Origin: Gammaproteobacteria bacterium
GTDB lineage: Bacteria > Pseudomonadota > Gammaproteobacteria > Pseudomonadales > Azotimanducaceae
Direction: 5' to 3'
NCBI GenBank assembly: GCA_030432795.1
Contig: JAUILW010000025.1
Location: 1-16,039, forward strand
DNA length: 16,039 nucleotides
Positions 13,335-16,039 of the stretch are shown here, one piece after another. The notes beneath the pieces were generated by a model that ran no database searches, was not told where the DNA came from, and worked only from the letters and a program-made list of their open reading frames with translations. Made by a program: the position numbers and the translations under genes. Each line of letters begins with the position of its first letter. Position 1 is the first letter of the stretch.

Positions 13335-14198
13335 ATGCTTCACAGTATGACAGCCTTCGCCCGTAGTCAGGGGCACCACGAGCGTTACCACCTGGTGTGG
13401 GAACTGCGGTCAGTCAACCACCGTTATCTGGAGGCGCAGTTTCGCGTGCCAGACCTGTTTCGCAGCCTGGAGCCGGTGCTGCGCGAAGCCGTGCGCAAGC
13501 ACCTCAAGCGCGGCAAAGTGGATGCCACACTGCGCGTGGACAAAGCCGCTGCCACCGGCGCGTTCGAAGTTAATCGGCCCCTGCTGCTGCAGCTGATGGC
13601 AACCCTCGAGCAAGTGCGCAGGGACGCCCCTGACATCGGCAGTGTCAGCGCGCTGGAGCTGATGAAGTGGCCCGGGGTGCTCATGGACCAGGGTGAGGCC
13701 GATGAAGCGCTGCTAGGGGCTGCAGAATCGCTCTTCGAGATGGCACTTACCGACCTCATCGGCCATCGTGCAAGGGAAGGCGAGGCGATTGCTGAAGTGC
13801 TCAGCGATCGGCTGACGGCCATCGAGGCACAAGTGGCCACGGTGCAACATCAGGCAGACAACATCGTCCGCACGCTGCAGGATCGGCTGAAGAGCCGCGT
13901 CGCGGACCTGCACGCCAATGTGGATCCCGCACGGCTTGAAGCCGAGATCGCGCTGCTCGCCCAGAAGGCAGACATCGCCGAGGAACTGGACCGTCTCACC
14001 ATTCACGTGAAAGAGGCCCGCGCGGCGCTGCGCGGCGCCGGCCCCCACGGCCGACGGCTGGACTTTCTCACCCAGGAGCTGAATCGCGAAGCGAACACGC
14101 TTGGCGCCAAGTCTATCCAGGCGGAAACCGCACAGCGGGCAGTGGACCTGAAAGTCATTATCGAGCAGATCCGCGAGCAGGTTCAGAACATCGAATGA
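13335..14198 (+). CDS. yicC: YicC family endoribonuclease
   Basis: YicC proteins are widely conserved and have been described as endoribonucleases acting on RNA in E. coli. The 287-residue length is typical. The N-terminal YicC-like domain begins MLHSMTAFARSQGH and continues with LRSVNHRYLEAQFRVPD (24-40) and LKRGKVDATLRVD (57-69). The C-terminal DUF1732 part has the acidic motif ADIAEELDRLTIH (212-224) and GRRLDFLTQELNREANTLG (239-257), the likely active-site region. The ATG is supported by the conserved MxxSMT(A/G)F start. It overlaps gmk by ATGA, so the two are translated together. It is divergent from rph, another RNase gene. Confidence 0.95.
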   Translation: MLHSMTAFARSQGHHERYHLVWELRSVNHRYLEAQFRVPDLFRSLEPVLREAVRKHLKRGKVDATLRVDKAAATGAFEVNRPLLLQLMATLEQVRRDAPDIGSVSALELMKWPGVLMDQGEADEALLGAAESLFEMALTDLIGHRAREGEAIAEVLSDRLTAIEAQVATVQHQADNIVRTLQDRLKSRVADLHANVDPARLEAEIALLAQKADIAEELDRLTIHVKEARAALRGAGPHGRRLDFLTQELNREANTLGAKSIQAETAQRAVDLKVIIEQIREQVQNIE

Positions 14199-14836
14199 CG
14201 ACTCCGCGCCACGGCCTGTTGTTCGTGGTCTCCGCCCCATCCGGAGCCGGTAAGACCTCCCTGGTAAGCGCGCTCATCGAACGCGTCGATGGCCTGGGTG
14301 TGTGCGTATCGCATACCACACGGCCGCGGCGCAGCAAGGAGACGGACGGCGTCAACTACCATTTCGTCAGCACGGAAACGTTCGTGGAGATGATTCGAAA
14401 CGATGCCTTCCTTGAGCATGCGGATGTATTCGGCAACTACTACGGAACGGCCTTGGCCACCGTCGAGCAGGCGCGTCGCGTTGGCGAGGATCTGATCCTT
14501 GAGATCGACTGGCAGGGTGCCGCGCAGGTACGCCGGTTGATCAGCGACGCCATATCCATCTTCATTCTGCCGCCGAGCCGCGCGGCCCTTGAAGAACGGC
14601 TGAAGGGGCGCGGTCAGGACGCCCCGGAAGTCATCGAACGACGCTTGTCTCAAGCGGTGGAGGAGATGTCGCACCACGGCGAGTTCGACTACCTGGTAGT
14701 CAACGACGAGTTTGACACGGCCCTGGATGACCTTACCGCGGTAGTGCGTGCCGAACGCCTGCGGTGCGGCCCGCAAACACAGGCCCTGGGGTCCCGGCTC
14801 GATGACCTGCTGGACACCAGAAGGACGTTTCAATAA
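14195..14836 (+). CDS. gmk: Guanylate kinase
   Basis: Gmk phosphorylates GMP and dGMP to the diphosphates, supplying GTP and dGTP and also the precursors of (p)ppGpp. The 213 residues include the P-loop SAPSGAGKTSL (13-23), the GMP-binding VSHTTRPRRSKETDGVNYHF (38-57), FLEHADVFGNYYGT (72-85), the LEIDWQGAAQVR segment (101-112) and the lid region RLKGRGQD (134-141). A C-terminal tail of about 15 residues exceeds the E. coli length (207) slightly. The start overlaps the yicC stop (ATGA). It lies 37 nt upstream of rpoZ, and spoT follows, giving the classical gmk-rpoZ-spoT order. Confidence 0.97.
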   Translation: MTTPRHGLLFVVSAPSGAGKTSLVSALIERVDGLGVCVSHTTRPRRSKETDGVNYHFVSTETFVEMIRNDAFLEHADVFGNYYGTALATVEQARRVGEDLILEIDWQGAAQVRRLISDAISIFILPPSRAALEERLKGRGQDAPEVIERRLSQAVEEMSHHGEFDYLVVNDEFDTALDDLTAVVRAERLRCGPQTQALGSRLDDLLDTRRTFQ

Positions 14837-14873
14837 ACTCGCCGGCCGCTTACCGCACCTAGAGTCTTTTCCT

Positions 14874-15146
14874 ATGGCACGAGTAACCGTCGAAGACTGC
14901 CTTGACCACGTCGACAACCGCTTCGAGCTCGTCATGCTGGCCACGCGTCGCGCACGCATGCTCCGCACGTTCGGCGCTGAGCCGATGGTGCCTGAGGAAA
15001 ACGACAAGCCCACGGTCATCGCGCTACGCGAGATCGCCGAGGGCCTGATCTCCCATCGAAGGCTTGACGAGCTGGATTTCACCACCGACGATGAAGAGTT
15101 GGAAATTTCGTTCGGTGTAGGAGATGACGAAGCCCGCGACGTCTGA
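14874..15146 (+). CDS. rpoZ: RNA polymerase omega subunit
   Basis: Omega helps assemble RNA polymerase by holding the beta' subunit and forms part of one ppGpp binding site on the enzyme. The 90-residue product starts MARVTVEDCLDHVDNRFELV and contains ATRRARML (23-30) and the diagnostic VPEENDKPTVIALREIAEGL (39-58). The tail is acidic (DDEELEISFGVGDDEARDV). The frame is open upstream into gmk, but only this ATG matches family starts. No Shine-Dalgarno sequence is present; TAGAGT (14860-14865) ends 8 nt before the ATG and could be a -10 element. The last 23 bp overlap spoT. Placement before spoT fits its role in the ppGpp response. Confidence 0.96.
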   Translation: MARVTVEDCLDHVDNRFELVMLATRRARMLRTFGAEPMVPEENDKPTVIALREIAEGLISHRRLDELDFTTDDEELEISFGVGDDEARDV

Positions 15147-16039
15147 CCCGACGCGCCCCACATCCGCAGAGAACACCCAGAAGAGCGTTCGTAAAACGAA
15201 AAAGAAGCGCTCCGTTTCCGCGCGCAAGCAAACTGGCGATTCCTACTTCGTCGCCCAGCTCGCAAGCCGCGCCCGTCGCGACAAAGTAGCCGCGCCGACG
15301 TCCTTTGCGCAGCTCAAAGCTACGCTGCTGAAGAGCTATCTGGACGAAGCACAGATTGGCGAGGTGGAGCGGGCGTTCAACTATGCGAAGGCGGCACACA
15401 AGGGGCAGTACCGCCGCACCGGCCACCCCTACATCACCCATCCGCTAGCCGTAGCACAGATTCTCGCCAGCATGCGCATGGATCATCAGTCGCTGATGGC
15501 CGCCATTCTGCATGACGTGATCGAGGACACCGGCGTAGGCAAGCAGACGCTGGGCAGCGAGTTCGGCCAGGACGTGGCCGAGCTGGTCGATGGCGTCTCC
15601 AAGCTCTCCAAGATCTTCAAGACGCGCGCCGAGGCACAAGCGGAGAATTTCCAGAAGATGGCGTTGGCCATGGCACGGGACATCCGCGTCATCATGGTGA
15701 AGATGGCCGACCGCCTGCACAACATGCGCACCATCGGCGTCATGGGCCGGGATCAGCGCAAACGCATCGCCCGTGAAACACTGGATTTCTATGCACCGAT
15801 CGCCAACCGCTTAGGCATACACCACATGAAGGTGGAGCTCGAAGAGCTTGGCTTTCAGGCGCTGTACCCGCTACGCGCCGACCGCATCAGCCGTGCGGTG
15901 GCCGCCGCTAAAGGCAACCGCAAGGTGCTGATGGACGAGGTGCGGCGCTCCATTTCCCGTTCGCTGATGCAGGAAGGCATCAGCGCCAGCGTCGTGGCGC
16001 GCGAGAAGCACGTGTACTCGATCTATCGAAAGATGAAAG
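15124..16039 (+). CDS. spoT: Bifunctional (p)ppGpp synthetase/hydrolase SpoT, N-terminal 305 residues (cut by window end)
   Basis: SpoT hydrolyses (p)ppGpp and makes it weakly under nutrient stress. The HD hydrolase domain is complete: YITHPLAVA (103-111), HDVIEDT (130-136), LVDGVSKLSKI (154-164), AEAQAENFQKMALAMARDIR (169-188) and MADRLHNMRT (194-203). These are intact, so this is SpoT rather than RelA, whose hydrolase site is degenerate. The synthetase domain begins with REKHVYSIYRKM near 293-304 and is cut off. About 58 residues precede the usual SpoT start, rich in Lys/Arg at 20-35. The ATG at 15124 is the only possible start because TAG lies two codons upstream. GGAG abuts the ATG directly, so translation probably depends on coupling to rpoZ. 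Confidence 0.95.
   Translation, partial: MTKPATSDPTRPTSAENTQKSVRKTKKKRSVSARKQTGDSYFVAQLASRARRDKVAAPTSFAQLKATLLKSYLDEAQIGEVERAFNYAKAAHKGQYRRTGHPYITHPLAVAQILASMRMDHQSLMAAILHDVIEDTGVGKQTLGSEFGQDVAELVDGVSKLSKIFKTRAEAQAENFQKMALAMARDIRVIMVKMADRLHNMRTIGVMGRDQRKRIARETLDFYAPIANRLGIHHMKVELEELGFQALYPLRADRISRAVAAAKGNRKVLMDEVRRSISRSLMQEGISASVVAREKHVYSIYRKMK

Noticed and set aside
14183..15265. 360-codon open frame on the minus strand
   Set aside because: It is antisense to gmk, rpoZ and the start of spoT; no recognisable motifs.
1..16039. Mobile element, prophage or defence island
   Set aside because: All recognised genes are conserved housekeeping genes in ancestral order; no transposase, integrase, toxin-antitoxin pair or terminal repeats were seen.

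Overview
This window is a GC-rich, gene-dense stretch of a gammaproteobacterial chromosome. I see no insertion sequence, prophage, CRISPR array, tRNA or rRNA. The organism is inferred from gene content and order: ftsY-ftsE-ftsX divergent from rsmD-coaD, rpmB-rpmG-mutM, radC divergent from coaBC, algC-argB, slmA, rph-pyrE divergent from yicC, and gmk-rpoZ-spoT. SlmA, a SpoT-type HD domain and a long-form ArgB point to the gamma class, closer in layout to Pseudomonas and marine relatives than to the enterics. I cannot name the genus.

Layout. (a) 1-2367, minus strand: ftsY, ftsE and ftsX (the last cut by the window edge), coupling SRP-dependent membrane targeting to divisome cell-wall control. 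(b) 2366-3439, plus strand: rsmD and coaD. (c) 3421-5883, minus strand: radC, then rpmB-rpmG-mutM and a small exported protein of unknown function. (d) 5877-11250, plus strand: coaBC, a membrane-anchored long algC, argB and slmA, tightly packed after a 110-bp gap. (e) 11282-13248, minus strand: rph, pyrE and a coiled-coil exported protein with an N-terminal DUF4124-like segment. (f) 13335-16039, plus strand: yicC, gmk, rpoZ and spoT (cut by the window edge), joining RNA and nucleotide metabolism to the stringent response. Divergent starts lie at 2366/2367, 5877/5883 and 13248/13335; convergent ends at 3421-3439 and 11250/11282. The longest gene-free stretches are about 110 bp (7113-7222) and 103 bp (5025-5127), so no gap exceeds 300 bp.

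I found no exotic new system; this is a housekeeping region. The points worth a second look are small and local. mutM has only a CTG codon available to encode its essential N-terminus, and it lies in frame with rpmG across a TAG. The ftsY and rsmD start codons overlap inside a CATG palindrome with no ribosome binding site on either side. yicC and rpoZ have -10-like hexamers so close to the ATG that leaderless transcripts are plausible. AlgC carries a membrane/periplasmic N-terminal half. SpoT has a basic N-terminal extension. A 22-bp tandem repeat lies between the radC stop and the near-consensus rpmB promoter. dut is absent from its common place next to coaBC.
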